From RH-AL1 sp964245015 (lineage in GTDB: Bacteria; Pseudomonadota; Alphaproteobacteria; Rhizobiales; Beijerinckiaceae): a stretch of DNA of 10,152 bases. Below, piece by piece: positions 1 through 6,024 of the stretch. Position 1 is the first letter of the stretch; the number at the start of each line of letters is the position of its first letter. The translations under genes were made by a program, and so were the position numbers. The stretch lies in the NCBI GenBank assembly GCA_964245015.1, contig CAXTMA010000147.1:1-10152 (forward strand). The letters run 5' to 3'. The notes beneath the pieces were generated by a model. It did not search any database. It worked only from the letters and a program-made list of their open reading frames with translations, and was not told the origin of the DNA.

Positions 1-97
1 TGATCGGTGCCGCCTGAACAGATTTGAGCATCATCGAGATCGCGTCAGACCCAACATTGGGCGCCGATTGGGGGTCAATGTTCCAAGCCGTTTGACA
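1..97. mobile_element. Terminal segment of an IS21-family-like element
   Basis: No coding sequence was recognised here. The segment has the layout I associate with IS21-family ends: a GGGGGTCAA block at 70-78 preceded by GCGCCGATT, then a second related block (AAGCCGTTTGACA) ending in CA near position 97. Immediately after it, the reading frame of an IS630 transposase begins in mid-gene, so this is probably the outer end of an IS21-like element inserted in, or recombined into, that transposase. The body of the element (istA/istB) would lie left of the window. The 19-bp block 60-78 recurs exactly at 5527-5545. Family assignment rests on remembered end structure, not on a transposase. Confidence 0.45.
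60..78 (+). repeat. 19-bp direct repeat, copy 1 (IS21-like end motif)
   Basis: GGCGCCGATTGGGGGTCAA is identical here and at 5527-5545. It sits in the terminal region of the IS21-like element on the left edge. The second copy forms the outer part of one inverted arm of the 5431-5545 miniature element, which links the two structures. Confidence 0.8.
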
Positions 98-569
98 CTA
101 TGGCCGCGCCCCACGCGGCGCGCGCTGCCGCCTCGTTGTGCCGCACGGGCACTACAAGACCACAACCGTCACCGCTGCCCTGCGCGCAAGCGGCCTGATC
201 GCCACTGCCTTGTGCGACGGTGCCACCAACGGGGCGCGCTTCCTGGCTTACGTGTCGGACGTCCTCGTCCCGGTGCTCAAGCGCGGCGACACCGTCATCC
301 TGGACAACCTGCCCGCCCACAAGGTCAAGGGCGTGCAGGACGCAGTCGAGGCGGCGGGCGCACGCCTGCTCTACCTCCCCGCCTACAGCCCAGACTTCAA
401 CCCGATCGAGCAAGCCTTCGCCAAGCTGAAAGCGCTGCTCCGCTCCGCCGCGGCGCGCACCGTCCCCGAACTCTGGGACACCATCCGGCAAGCCTTCAAA
501 CGGTTCACCCCCAGCGAGTGCCGAAACTATCTCGCAGCCGCAGGTTACGACGCCTATGATCCAAGCTGA
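98..569 (+). pseudogene. IS630-family transposase, C-terminal half (5'-truncated)
   Basis: This is the catalytic C-terminal part of an IS630-family DDE transposase (DDE_3 type). The frame opens at about 98 with YGRAPRGARC, a mid-protein motif of the family, and a stop lies in frame at 93-95. The N-terminal helix-turn-helix and the first catalytic Asp are therefore missing. PHGHYKTTT follows. The second catalytic Asp is in VILDN and the Glu in FNPIEQ, with 34 residues between them (the D34E spacing of the family). The end, AECxNYLAAAGYDAY-like, is natural and stops at 567-569. A GTG at 138 could start a 143-residue product, but that lacks an active site. The fragment is closely related, though not identical, to the one at 4766-4945. 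Confidence 0.9.
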
Positions 570-1010
570 GCGACAGCAGCTCTAAGTCCGGAGCTTGCGG
601 ACCACGAGGCGCGGCGGCTGCCCCTTGGCTTCGATGCTCCCCGGAAGGGTGAGCGCCTGCGCGAGATCATCGCCGCCGGCGACGCGTGGCAGGCCGAGCG
701 GGCGCGCGCCTATGAAGCTGCCGGGCTCGGGGACTTGGATCGCGCCTACGACCAGGAGGCCGGGCGGCGGGCGGCGCTGGCGATCGCGATCCTGCCGGCC
801 CGCACGCCCGAAGGTGTTTGCGCAAAGGTGCGCGCCGTCGCGGCCGTGGATTGCTGGAGCGTAGATGCCCTGAAGGATGGCGGCTTCGCGCAACGGATGT
901 CCGACGCCAAGGATGAGGAGATGGGCGAGCCGCTGCTGCTGTCGATGATCCTCGACGTCGCCCGGCTCGGCGAGCCCATGGTGCCGACCGCTCACGGCGA
1001 GGCGGCGTGA
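570..1010 (+). pseudogene. Hypothetical protein, 5'-truncated next to IS630
   Basis: The frame is open from just after the transposase stop to 1010 with no ATG, GTG or TTG before the TTG at 735, so the original start seems to have been lost at the IS630 junction. The predicted chain is Ala/Arg/Glu-rich and helical: LRDHE-like residues lead into KGERLREIIAAGDAWQAER, then a helix containing RRAALAIAILPARTPEGVCA. The phrase 'ARTPEGxxAKVRA' resembles a class of uncharacterised alphaproteobacterial small proteins often found in accessory DNA; that resemblance is from memory. It ends two bases before the next gene, so the pair were probably co-transcribed. A shorter product from TTG 735 (91 residues) cannot be excluded. 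Confidence 0.45.
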
Positions 1011-1011
1011 C

Positions 1012-1275
1012 TTGGCGGTGATCCTCGCCTTCCCCGGCTGCAGGGTGCCGCCGCACGCTCCGGCCCTGCCCAGCCTGCCGGTGCCGTTCACCCCGGCATG
1101 GCAGCGCGAGCACCTGCCGCTCATCGATGCTGCCCTGGACCTGCTCGCCACCGACGACGCCGAGTTCGCGCGGCGCTGCCGACTGATGGCCGACGAGGCG
1201 CAATGGCTCAGCCCCGACGTGCGGCTCAGCGTGGCGATCGTCTCGGCGCTGGAGTGGCGGGCGGTGGAGGAGTGA
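1012..1275 (+). CDS. Small hypothetical protein (87 aa)
   Basis: Starts at TTG 1012, one base after the preceding stop (1008-1010), with a GCGAGG purine block at 997-1002 about nine bases upstream; GTG 1018 is an alternative. The product is a short, Pro-rich N-terminus followed by a helical body (residues 30-87: HLPLIDAALDLLATDDAEFA and a second helix ending EWRAVEE). No domain is recognised. Tight spacing with the upstream fragment suggests a two-gene unit. The following gene is convergent (ends at 1435), and the 159 bases between them hold no convincing terminator. Confidence 0.5.
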   Translation: MAVILAFPGCRVPPHAPALPSLPVPFTPAWQREHLPLIDAALDLLATDDAEFARRCRLMADEAQWLSPDVRLSVAIVSALEWRAVEE

Positions 1276-1434
1276 AACGGTCCGCTCTTGCTAAAAATGA
1301 TTTGGCGCAAGCGAACCATAACAGAAGTAAAATAATGCCAACTCATCCTTCGCCACAGAGGCGTCGGCACGGTGTCCAGCATTGCAGCGAATGTCCGACG
1401 CCCACAATGCTTAGAGCCATGCTGCGGCTTCGCC

Positions 1435-1983
1435 TCAGTCGTGCGTGCCTTCTTCCGACAGCTGCAGCGGCCTCTTGATCTTGTAGGAGCCGGTCATCTT
1501 GCCGGCGGCTTGGTAAGCGCCGGTATCGTCCAGGTTGAGGCTGTTGATATCGGTCGCCATGCCGGTGATACCGTCGTATTTGCCGGTGCCCGACTTGAAA
1601 TGCCACTCCATCGTAACCGCCTTGAACGGCTTCGGCCCATTGGTGACGTATTCCGCGTAGAGAAGATCGCCATCCGCATCCTTGAAGTTGCAGTAGCCGT
1701 GCGAGTCGATGGTACGTTGCTCACGGCTGGTGAAGCGAACGTTGGTGCAGCGCCCGGCGACGAGGTGCAGGAAGCCGGCGCCGCCGTCGTTGAGCGTGGT
1801 GACGAGATAGCGATTGACGGTGAGGTCGAGTCCCTCGCCGATGTCGATGGGCGAAGCGGGGGTCGAGGTGGTGAAGGTGTAGGACAGCTGGAACTTCGCC
1901 GCTGAGGGGAAGGGTTCGGCGCGGGCGGCGGATTGGGCAGCGAGGGGCAGCAGCAGGGCGAGGAGGGGCAGCAGCGGCTTCAT
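1435..1983 (-). CDS. Secreted hypothetical protein, beta-barrel-like (182 aa)
   Basis: Residues 1-22 form a classical signal peptide: MK, a Leu-rich core, then an ARA cleavage site before EPFPS. The mature part is rich in alternating beta-type residues. It has a motif GTGKYDGITG at 132-141 following MEWHFK, a pattern I associate with allene-oxide-cyclase/avidin-like small barrels. Cys79 and Cys98 are the only cysteines in the mature chain and could form a disulfide, which fits periplasmic export. A CCGGAG ribosome site lies at 1990-1995, six bases from the ATG. The gene lies 51 bases downstream of the small membrane gene at 2035-2247 and may share its transcript. Function is unknown; the barrel assignment is inference. 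Confidence 0.75.
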   Translation of the reverse strand: MKPLLPLLALLLPLAAQSAARAEPFPSAAKFQLSYTFTTSTPASPIDIGEGLDLTVNRYLVTTLNDGGAGFLHLVAGRCTNVRFTSREQRTIDSHGYCNFKDADGDLLYAEYVTNGPKPFKAVTMEWHFKSGTGKYDGITGMATDINSLNLDDTGAYQAAGKMTGSYKIKRPLQLSEEGTHD

Positions 1984-2034
1984 GACTGTCTCCGGATCGT
2001 GGGATGGCTACGGCGACGGACGACCCGAAGCGGG

Positions 2035-2247
2035 TCAGAGGCCGGTGATGGTGGCGAGGGCATCGGTGGCGGACGCGGCGTTGGGCGCATGCAGGATCGC
2101 GGCGAAAGCCAGCGCGGCGACGCCGACGATCACGGCATAGAGCGCGACATCGGCACCATGGCGATGCAGTATCTCTCCGGCACCGGCGGTCAACGTTGAG
2201 ATATCGACATTGCGGGTCGCATGGGTCGTTGTGATCTCGGTCGGCAT
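2035..2247 (-). CDS. Small single-helix membrane protein (70 aa)
   Basis: A 70-residue protein with a Thr-rich polar N-terminus (about residues 1-32, TEITTTHATRNVDISTLTAG) and one hydrophobic helix (about 35-53, ALYAVIVGVAALAFAAIL). A short polar/Ala tail ends in ATITGL. GGAG lies about ten bases before the ATG. Its size and layout recall Flp/Fap-type pilin-like small proteins, but the conserved Glu and prepilin cleavage pattern are not seen, so no family is claimed. It is followed in the same direction by the secreted 182-residue protein, and the two are probably expressed together. Confidence 0.55.
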   Translation of the reverse strand: MPTEITTTHATRNVDISTLTAGAGEILHRHGADVALYAVIVGVAALAFAAILHAPNAASATDALATITGL

Positions 2248-2368
2248 CGTCAGGGAACTCCATTACAGGCGGTCGCGACGGCAAGGCATCAAAACGGCAC
2301 CCCAGAACACGGGGCTTGTCCGCTCACTTGTGTCGATTGCCTCTATCGAGTTGTGGCATGACGGGCGA

Positions 2369-2398
2369 TTGTTACAAATGGCTAACTTTGCGTAGATT
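2369..2398 (+). promoter_or_regulatory. Candidate sigma-70-like promoter
   Basis: TTGTTA (2369-2374) and TAGATT (2393-2398) are separated by 18 bases in the AT-richer divergent spacer 2248-2477, about 80 bases before the regulator start. Each box matches the consensus at four of six positions, so this is only a candidate. The rest of the spacer shows no clear operator. Confidence 0.2.
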
Positions 2399-2477
2399 AA
2401 GACATGGCATCGTCACGTCAGGCATCCCGCTATGGATGATAGGTTTGCAGGCTTCCTTCACATCCGCGTGAGCCTAC

Positions 2478-3455
2478 TTGTTGCTTTACAGACACACACG
2501 CGAACTTTATAGTGAAATTGCCGCCTTTGAGCTTGCTTTAAGATCCGGAGTCTCAACCAGCAGGGGTCGTAGAAGACAAGCGGTACCATCCAAATCCCTT
2601 GCGAGCATTGGGGAGCGCATCATCGTTGAGGTTGCCGCCGACGCCATCCTCGCCCACCCGCGCTTCGCCGAGGCCCGGGCGGCGCACCTTGATACCGCGG
2701 TGACGTTATTCCGCGGTGATCGCTTCGTTGTCCTCATGATGGCGGATGCCGGCGCCATCCTGATGCGCGGCTTCCTGGTCGGCCTGCACCTCAGCTTTGA
2801 CGCGGACGATCCCGCGACTTGGGCGACGCCCAGCAACCTGCATCGGGCGCTGGCCGGACGCGGTCTCATCAGCCCGCGCCGCGTCGACGACATGCTCGCC
2901 CGCCTCCGCGCCGCCGGCCGCGTCGCGACGACGGCCGCGCCCAGTGACCGCCGCATCAGCCTGCTGGTGCCGAGCGCGGACCTCATACGGCACGACCGCG
3001 AGCACCTCGCCGCCTACCACCGCTTCCTGCTCGTACTCTATCCCGGCCGCGGCTACGAGTGGGTGTTGAGCGAGGATGCGACGGCGCACCAAGCTCTGCG
3101 CCGCGAGGGCATTCGCGACCTTCCCCGGGCTCTGTCGGTGCTGCAGCATCCGGCGATGATGCTGTTCCTGTCACGCGGCGTCGGCTATCTCGCACTGCTA
3201 CTGGTGCTGCAGGCGGAACTGCGCGGCGAGCGTCTGAGCTGGTCAGCGATGGCGGAGGCACTCGGGGTATCGCGCTCCCACTTGCGACGCCTGTTCGTTG
3301 AAGCCGAAGGTGCGGGCTACGTGCGCCTCTGCACCGGCAGCAAGCGTCCGATGGCTGTGCTGCCCGAGCTGTGGTGCGCCTACGACGAGTTCCTGGCCGG
3401 CGTCGAGGCCGATCAGGATGCTATCGCGCAGGCGGCATGGAGCGGATCGCAGTAG
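2478..3455 (+). CDS. Probable transcription regulator, two winged-helix segments (325 aa)
   Basis: Residues 118-166 look like a MarR-type winged helix: a recognition helix RRVDDMLARLRAAGRV followed by a basic wing (PSDRRISLLVPS). Residues 253-297 look like a second helix-turn-helix: SWSAMAEALGVSRSHLRRLF, then GAGYVRL and a wing. There are no membrane segments or signal peptide, so it is predicted to be a cytoplasmic DNA-binding protein. The start is uncertain. TTG 2478 is the first possible start after the in-frame stop at 2469-2471, without a good ribosome site, and no further ATG/GTG/TTG occurs in frame until well into the conserved part. The first ~40 codons are AT-rich and low-complexity compared with the rest, so the native 5' end may have been replaced. 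It is divergent from the 2035-2247 gene, a possible target. Confidence 0.7.
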   Translation: MLLYRHTRELYSEIAAFELALRSGVSTSRGRRRQAVPSKSLASIGERIIVEVAADAILAHPRFAEARAAHLDTAVTLFRGDRFVVLMMADAGAILMRGFLVGLHLSFDADDPATWATPSNLHRALAGRGLISPRRVDDMLARLRAAGRVATTAAPSDRRISLLVPSADLIRHDREHLAAYHRFLLVLYPGRGYEWVLSEDATAHQALRREGIRDLPRALSVLQHPAMMLFLSRGVGYLALLLVLQAELRGERLSWSAMAEALGVSRSHLRRLFVEAEGAGYVRLCTGSKRPMAVLPELWCAYDEFLAGVEADQDAIAQAAWSGSQ

Positions 3456-3505
3456 CGCGGCAGTAGGCCGGGCGAAGACCACGAGATGCCGATCGCGCTG
3501 AACAG

Positions 3506-3742
3506 TTGCCGGAGCTACTGCCGACAGGTCGGGAAGGTTTTACGTCCCGCATAGAAATACCGCGACTGACGCTCCGATGGACATCTTTGCGTGGGACGGC
3601 GGCGATCCGGCGGCTGCACGCCGATGCGGCACTGAACCAGAGCTGCCGCGAGGCGGGGCTGGCCTTCATCCGCGAGGCGATAAGCGAGAACCGCGTCGAC
3701 GTGCTGATGGGCGTTGCGGCCGGACAGGCACGCAGGCCGTAG
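3506..3742 (+). CDS. Small hypothetical protein (up to 78 aa)
   Basis: Open from TTG 3506 or TTG 3587 to TAG 3740-3742. The stretch LHADAALNQSCREAGLAFIREAISENRVDVLMG in the second half (quoted here only by its ends: LHADAALNQS ... VDVLMG) has normal helical protein composition, whereas the first ~25 residues look less convincing, so the shorter 51-residue form is plausible. No domain is recognised. It is in the same frame as, and 12 bases before, the next small gene. Confidence 0.38.
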   Translation: MPELLPTGREGFTSRIEIPRLTLRWTSLRGTAAIRRLHADAALNQSCREAGLAFIREAISENRVDVLMGVAAGQARRP

Positions 3743-3754
3743 GGCGGCAGGGCC

Positions 3755-4054
3755 GTGGACAAGAAGCGTCGAACCACCATGCTGCCCGACGCCGGCGCGC
3801 TGCTGCGCTCCCTTGCGCTGGAGATCATCCGCATGGTGGCGCTGACCTGCATCGCGATCGAGGTGCACCTGCTACCCGGCCCATACCTTCCGCTGAACTG
3901 GCGCATCGGCAAGCTCGACGTCGGCTGCGAGGATTACGGTGCGGCGCGCGACAAGGCCGATGCGCTGCAAGGCTCGCGGCATTGGATCATGGTCCCGGAC
4001 GGCGATCCACTCGACGGGCAGCCCTACGGGCGCGAGCAGGCGCCGCGATCGTAG
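3755..4054 (+). CDS. Small hypothetical protein (99 aa)
   Basis: GTG start at 3755 after a purine-rich AGGG at 3741-3744; ATG 3779 is an alternative with no visible ribosome site. Residues 15-40 form a hydrophobic-to-amphipathic helix (LLRSLALEIIRMVALTCIAI) that may be membrane-associated. The C-terminal half is polar, with GKLDVGCEDYGAARDKADAL and DGDPLDGQPYGRE. No family is recognised. It lies between the regulator and the ferritin-like gene in the same direction, with 139 apparently non-coding bases before the latter. Confidence 0.45.
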   Translation: MDKKRRTTMLPDAGALLRSLALEIIRMVALTCIAIEVHLLPGPYLPLNWRIGKLDVGCEDYGAARDKADALQGSRHWIMVPDGDPLDGQPYGREQAPRS

Positions 4055-4193
4055 GGAGACACGCCACTTCAGCAGCATGGTGGGTGCCCAGTGGTGCTCA
4101 CTCCGTCGCAACAGACGGCCGGAACCAAGACGCACGCGCTCGCTTCGCTTCCCGCCGCGGCAGTGCCCGGCGGATCAGGATCCAGGAGAGACC

Positions 4194-4691
4194 ATGAGCA
4201 GCGCGACATCTGTATTGGACATCTATCTTACCGGGCTGCGCAACCAGCACGCCGTCGAAACGCAGGCGATCGGCACGCTTCAGAACGAGATGCCGCGCAC
4301 GAAGGCCTACCCGGCGCTCCATACGAGAATGGAGCAGGACAAGGAGCAGGCGACGCGCCAAGCCGCCCGCCTCGACGAGAAACTCGGCAGGCACGGCACC
4401 CGCAAGGCGCTGGCCAAGGAAGCCGTGGCGGGCACGGTGGCGACGGTGGCGGGCTTCATCCACGCGCCGTCCAGCGACGACGTCTTGAAGAACGTGCTCG
4501 CGGCGATCGGTTACAAGGCCTACGAGATCGCCTCCTACAAAACGCTTCTCACCTTGGCTGATGCTGCTGGCGCCGTGGACGACAAGGTGATGCTGGAGAA
4601 GTCGATGCAGGAGGAGCAGGAGATGGGCGACTGGCTTGGAAGCCATCTTCCTGAGATCGTGCAGGCTTACGTTCAGCAGCAGGCCAGCTGA
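4194..4691 (+). CDS. YciE/YciF-type ferritin-like protein (DUF892)
   Basis: A 165-residue, nearly all-helical protein of the DUF892 ferritin-like family (E. coli YciE/YciF are 166-168 residues), so it is full length. It shows the family's helix-1 Glu (HAVETQ, E22), a helix-2 acidic/His-Met face (HTRMEQDKEQ, 43-52), the hallmark YKAYEIASYKTLLTLA (E111, Y115) and a helix-4 EEQEMGDWL (140-148). These Glu residues are the expected di-metal ligands of the four-helix bundle. The family is usually cytoplasmic and linked to stress responses; the exact reaction is unknown. AGGAG at 4184-4188 sits five bases before the ATG, a strong start. It is the only clearly intact, recognisable enzyme-like gene between the two IS630 fragments. 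Confidence 0.9.
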   Translation: MSSATSVLDIYLTGLRNQHAVETQAIGTLQNEMPRTKAYPALHTRMEQDKEQATRQAARLDEKLGRHGTRKALAKEAVAGTVATVAGFIHAPSSDDVLKNVLAAIGYKAYEIASYKTLLTLADAAGAVDDKVMLEKSMQEEQEMGDWLGSHLPEIVQAYVQQQAS

Positions 4692-4765
4692 TCCCCGCGC
4701 CGCGCGCGTCGGCAGTCAGGGTTGCGGCGCCGAGACCTGATGCACGTGCGGGGGTTGCCTCCCGG

Positions 4766-4945
4766 CGCGTCGGCGCACGGCTGCTCTACCTGCCGCCCTA
4801 CTGGCCGGACTTCAACCCGATCGAGCAACTCTTCGCTAAGCTGAAAGCTCTTCTGCGAACGGCTGCCGCACGGACCGTGCCCGACCTCTGGACCACGATC
4901 CGCGAGGCGTTCACCCGCTTCCCACCAGCCGAGTGCCGCAACTGA
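4766..4945 (+). pseudogene. IS630-family transposase, C-terminal fragment 2
   Basis: About 58 residues of an IS630 DDE transposase: GARLLYLPPYWPDFNPIEQL (catalytic Glu in PIEQ), then LFAKLKALLRTAAARTVPDL and TRFPPAECRN. The upstream part, including both catalytic Asp residues, is absent; the break lies at about 4766-4772. The downstream end is cut after AECRN exactly where the IS3 inverted repeat begins, and the stop TGA (4943-4945) is supplied by that repeat. Compared with 98-569 it is the same subfamily and orientation, but it differs at many silent and some coding positions, so it comes from a different element rather than a duplicate. Confidence 0.85.
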
Positions 4946-5009
4946 TCCTCCCCCAGTGAAGTGGTCCGCCCTGAGGTATGGCTTTTGAGCCAGGACGAGG
5001 ACGGATCAG

Positions 5010-5288
5010 ATGACAAGGAAGAGGCACAAGCCCGAAGAGATCGTTGCCAAGCTGCGCCAGGTTGACGTGCTGGTATCGCAAGGCCGGAGCGTCGCTGACG
5101 CCGTCCGCTCGATCGAGGTGACGGAGGTGACGTACTACCGCTGGCGCCAGGAGTTCGGCGGTCTGAAGTCGGATCAGGTGAAGCGGCTGAAGGAGCTTGA
5201 AACGGAGAACCTGCGGCTGCGCAAAGCGGTCGCTGACCTCACGCTGGACAAGCTCATCCCGAAGGAGGCTGCCTCGGGAAACTGGTGA
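5010..5288 (+). CDS. IS3-family OrfA (DNA-binding subunit, 92 aa)
   Basis: A classical IS3 OrfA: basic N-terminus MTRKRHKPEEIVAKLRQ, a helix-turn-helix across residues 10-46 (ending TYYRWRQEFGG), then a leucine-zipper/coiled coil at 57-83 (KRLKELETENLRLRKAV and LTLDKL), ending KEAASGNW. In the family OrfA binds the terminal repeats, and a -1 frameshift near its 3' end fuses it to OrfB to make the active transposase. The ATG follows a weak purine stretch (GAGGACGGA). Here it appears intact, while its partner OrfB is destroyed, so it could at most act as a repressor or inhibitor of related elements. Confidence 0.92.
   Translation: MTRKRHKPEEIVAKLRQVDVLVSQGRSVADAVRSIEVTEVTYYRWRQEFGGLKSDQVKRLKELETENLRLRKAVADLTLDKLIPKEAASGNW
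5276..5282 (+). promoter_or_regulatory. Putative -1 ribosomal frameshift heptamer
   Basis: GGGAAAC occurs in the phase needed for tandem -1 slippage: the zero-frame codons are tcG GGA AAC and the shifted frame reads GGG AAA CTG. The OrfA stop is at 5286-5288, four bases later, and the -1 frame is the OrfB frame. Other IS3-family members are known to use such signals. No downstream pseudoknot was worked out. Confidence 0.5.
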
Positions 5289-5434
5289 GCCCCGCGCGTC
5301 GGCGGCTTTGCATCGAGCATGTGCGGCGGCAGTTCGCCGTCTCCGAGCGTCGCGTTTGTGCGGCGCTCGGCCAGCACCGCTCGACGCAACGCAGGACGCC
5401 GCGGGGCCGGGATGTGAACCGGCGCGACGATTGA
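5282..5434 (+). pseudogene. IS3-family OrfB, N-terminal remnant
   Basis: In the -1 frame relative to OrfA the chain reads LVSPARRRLCIEHVRRQF, then VSERRVCAALGQHRSTQRRT, the standard beginning of IS3 OrfB (CRxLGQHRSTQR motif). OrfB is normally about 270-280 residues with an rve DDE domain. Here homology ends near residue 40-42, and the frame stops at 5432-5434, inside the arm of the miniature element. The catalytic core is wholly absent. Confidence 0.78.
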
Positions 5435-5545
5435 CCCCGTATAGGCGTCGAAGGCTGACCCCATTCAACTCAGCGTAAGTAGCTCTGGAGCCTCAGAAAT
5501 AGGGTATCAAACCGGGGTCTGCCTTCGGCGCCGATTGGGGGTCAA
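5431..5545. mobile_element. 115-bp miniature inverted-repeat element (IS21-like ends)
   Basis: Two 32-bp arms face each other: 5431-5462 (TTGACCCCGTATAGGCGTCG...) and the complement of 5514-5545 (TTGACCCCCAATCGGCGCCG...). By hand they match at 27 of 32 positions, including TTGACCCC and GTCGAAGGC/GCCGAAGGC blocks followed by GACCCC. The outer 19 bases of the right arm equal 60-78 at the IS21-like end. The 51 bases between the arms encode nothing recognisable. Weaker similarity (GGCGCG) extends about ten bases beyond each arm, so true ends may be slightly outside. It separates the broken IS3 orfB from the broken glycosyltransferase. An internally deleted IS21-like copy is the simplest reading; no target duplication is evident. 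Confidence 0.55.
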
Positions 5546-6014
5546 AGGCCGCGCCGAATGACAGCTCCGCCTCGATCGGCTGAAGCCGCTCCCACGCGTC
5601 GAGCAGCACCGACAGGCCGCGGTAGGGCGTGCTGGCGTAGGCCAGCCTCGGCCGGCGGCGCGGTGCATGGGGCCGGTCGAGCGGCGGCACGTCGGTGGCG
5701 TTGCGGATCACCGTGCAGCGCTCCGCGGCCAAGCCGAAGCGCTTGAGGTATCGCGCCCGCTGCCAGTCCGAGACGAAGACGAAGCGGTCGACGCGCGCCG
5801 CCCGGTCGCGATCGTCGAGCCACTGCACCGCCTGCTGATCAACGTCGTGCTGGATCCACACCACCAGCGGCCGGGCGTCGAGCGCGCCGGGGTCGTAGCT
5901 CGTCACGCACAGGTTGACGCGGTCGAGTTCGGCCCCGAGCCGGGCGCGCAATCCGTCCAGCATCAGCTCGGTGCCGCCGAGCGGCCGCTCCGGCCGCCAC
6001 GCCGGGTCCGGCTC
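5493..6014 (-). pseudogene. Glycosyltransferase, C-terminal GT4-like domain, 3'-truncated
   Basis: Reads from the scaffold gap: PERPLGGTELMLDGLRARLG, then WIQHDVDQQAVQWLDDRD, RVDRFVFVSDWQRARYLKRFG and ERCTVIRNATDVPPL, followed by RLAYASTPYRGLSVLLDAWE. These are typical of a GT-B/GT4 glycosyltransferase: the donor-site-preceding 'VFVSDWQ' and 'NATD' segments, then the start of the nucleotide-sugar-binding half. That half ends abruptly after about 25 residues (IEAELSFGA), and the last 18 or so residues, to the stop at 5493-5495, are encoded by the miniature element. The nucleotide-sugar site is therefore missing. It is in a different frame from the upstream piece only because the gap length is unknown; both are probably one multidomain protein. 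Confidence 0.8.
5527..5545 (+). repeat. 19-bp direct repeat, copy 2
   Basis: Exact copy of the 19 bases at 60-78, in the same orientation, forming the outer end of the right arm of the 5431-5545 element. Confidence 0.8.
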
Positions 6015-6024
6015 NNNNNNNNNN
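6015..6024. other. Assembly gap (10 N)
   Basis: Ten unknown bases, likely a placeholder of arbitrary length between contigs. It splits the minus-strand glycosyltransferase and causes an apparent frame change, so the frame change is not evidence of a mutation. Confidence 0.98.

Larger units (their letters stand above)
4943..5410 (+). mobile_element. IS3-family element, right part deleted
   Basis: The left end begins TGATCCTCCCCCAGTGAAGT at 4943, an IS3-family-type terminal repeat, at the exact point where IS630 homology ends. It carries a complete orfA (5010-5288) and only the first ~40 codons of orfB. Homology to orfB stops near 5405-5410, after which sequence leading into the 5431-5545 miniature element follows. 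It therefore inserted into the IS630 gene and later lost its right two-thirds, including the catalytic domain, and cannot move on its own. Confidence 0.75.

Noticed and set aside
582..1382. Long minus-strand frame opposite the two hypothetical genes
   Set aside because: Low-complexity Arg/Ser/Ala composition and no motif; a GC-skew shadow of the plus-strand genes.
1362..1411. Possible hairpins (GCGTCGG/CCGACGC and AGCATTG/CAATGCT) in the convergent spacer
   Set aside because: Seven-base stems with loops of about 20-30 bases and no T tract; not convincing as a terminator.
3577..4197. Plus-strand frame overlapping the small hypotheticals and running to 4197
   Set aside because: Arg-rich shadow without protein-like motifs; the other frame gives normal composition and sensible starts.
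570..4765. Composite transposon bounded by two IS630 copies
   Set aside because: Both flanking copies are truncated, differ in sequence and lack recognisable terminal repeats, so mobility as a unit is not supported.
102..5555. Shared GGCCGCGCC after both IS21-like motifs (102-110 and 5547-5555)
   Set aside because: At 102 it is explained by the transposase codons GRA; nine GC bases can recur by chance here.
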